Part shown: positions 63,619 through 64,000 of the stretch, one piece after another
Position numbering within the stretch: position 1 is the first letter of the stretch
Layout: each line of letters begins with the position of its first letter
Source: Camelimonas lactis
Lineage (GTDB): Bacteria; Pseudomonadota; Alphaproteobacteria; Rhizobiales; Beijerinckiaceae
Assembly (NCBI RefSeq): GCF_004342915.1
Contig: NZ_SLWL01000001.1
Coordinates: 1 to 64,000 of the forward strand
Direction of reading: 5' to 3'
DNA length: 64,000 bases
Translations under genes and position numbers: made by a program
Notes under the pieces: model-generated
Told to the model about the DNA's origin: nothing
What the model saw: the letters and a program-made list of their open reading frames with translations, nothing else
Databases searched by the model: none

Positions 63619-64000
63619 TTGTCGCTTGTCTCTGACGTCCTGCCCGTTGAGGAGATCGTCGCGCCGCTGCGCAAAACGCTGGCCGCCGGTCTGTCCGCCG
63701 TGGTGATCGCGCCGCCCGGCGCCGGCAAGACCACGCGTCTGCCGCTGGCGCTCAGCGACGCGTCATGGCTGGGGGGGCGCAAGATCATCGTGCTGGAGCC
63801 GCGCCGTCTCGCCGCCCGCGCCGCCGCCGCCCGCATGGCGGCGATCCTGGGCGAAGAGGTCGGCGGGACGGTGGGTCTGCGCGTGCGGCTGGAATCGCGT
63901 GTTGGGCCACGCACCCGCATCGAAGTGGTCACCGAGGGCGTGTTCGCGCGCATGGTGCTGGATGACCCGGAACTCACCGGCGTCGGTTGCGTGCTGTTCG
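63619..64000 (+). CDS. hrpB: HrpB-type ATP-dependent helicase, 5' part (runs off right edge)
   Basis: The first 127 codons of a DEAH-box helicase. No ATG is in frame. TTG 63619 with AGGA nine bases upstream is the best start. Walker A is A-P-P-G-A-G-K-T-T, motif Ia is L-E-P-R-R-L-A-A-R, and V-T-E-G-V-F-A-R-M follows, all typical of HrpB. The family is of uncertain function in RNA metabolism. The rest of the gene lies beyond the window. Confidence 0.88.
   Translation, partial: MSLVSDVLPVEEIVAPLRKTLAAGLSAVVIAPPGAGKTTRLPLALSDASWLGGRKIIVLEPRRLAARAAAARMAAILGEEVGGTVGLRVRLESRVGPRTRIEVVTEGVFARMVLDDPELTGVGCVLF

Noticed and set aside
63465-63977. Minus-strand frame of 170 codons opposite the helicase start
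   Set aside because: Ser/Arg-rich mirror of the HrpB motifs.

Overview
The window is high-GC DNA from an alphaproteobacterium, most likely of the Rhizobiales/Hyphomicrobiales type. The evidence is a type II lumazine synthase (RibH2) behind an FMN riboswitch, small KGG-repeat and DUF3309 stress proteins, and several putative operators and promoters in the style of that group. This placement rests on gene families, not on a marker gene. No tRNA, rRNA, CRISPR array or complete mobile element was found.

Layout. 1-4.1 kb is a decayed region: two truncated IS3-type 5' ends, a sodium:solute symporter broken by two frameshifts and cut by an IS end, an MscS channel, and an AraC regulator with a one-base frameshift. 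4.1-9.6 kb encodes the cell surface: a 1525-residue autotransporter with seven 204-bp tandem repeats, then an outer-membrane barrel protein. 9.7-20 kb is one co-directional cluster: Tat-exported Cys-type sulfatase, exported HAD phosphatase, formylglycine-generating enzyme, MoxR ATPase, DUF58, DUF4381, two VWA proteins, a TPR protein and a BatD-like protein, mostly joined by 4-bp start/stop overlaps. 20-29.5 kb is a loose stretch of small stress and membrane proteins: YflT-like protein, VOC protein, exported amidohydrolase, iron-permease-like protein, KGG protein, two cold-shock proteins, DUF6790, DUF3309, lipoprotein and DoxX. 29.7-37.8 kb holds ilvD, an AraC/crotonase divergent pair, a thioesterase, an OmpR/EnvZ-type two-component system and a MarR regulator.

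37.9-48.5 kb looks like one catabolic regulon. Two periplasmic binding proteins with no permease or ATPase genes are followed by a divergent TetR regulator and a four-gene operon: FMN reductase, acyl-CoA synthetase, HpaB/4-hydroxybutyryl-CoA-dehydratase-family enzyme, and a double acyl-CoA dehydrogenase. An identical 24-bp near-palindrome lies upstream of the first binding protein and upstream of tetR, so it probably is the TetR operator. The substrate is unknown, probably an organic acid handled as its CoA thioester. 48.5-57.2 kb carries ribH2 with its riboswitch, a HI0933-type flavoprotein, an AmpG-like transporter, MarC, an MDR oxidoreductase, and a TetR (LmrA/YxaF-like) gene divergent from two PaaI-type thioesterases across a perfect 22-bp palindrome. 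57.4-64 kb holds polA, a secreted protein of unknown function, a phosphodiester-glycosidase-domain protein, a second KGG protein and the 5' end of an HrpB-type helicase.

The most interesting items are the sulfatase/FGE/MoxR-Bat operon, the shared TetR operator with orphan binding proteins, the LmrA-type palindrome, and the fused acyl-CoA dehydrogenase.
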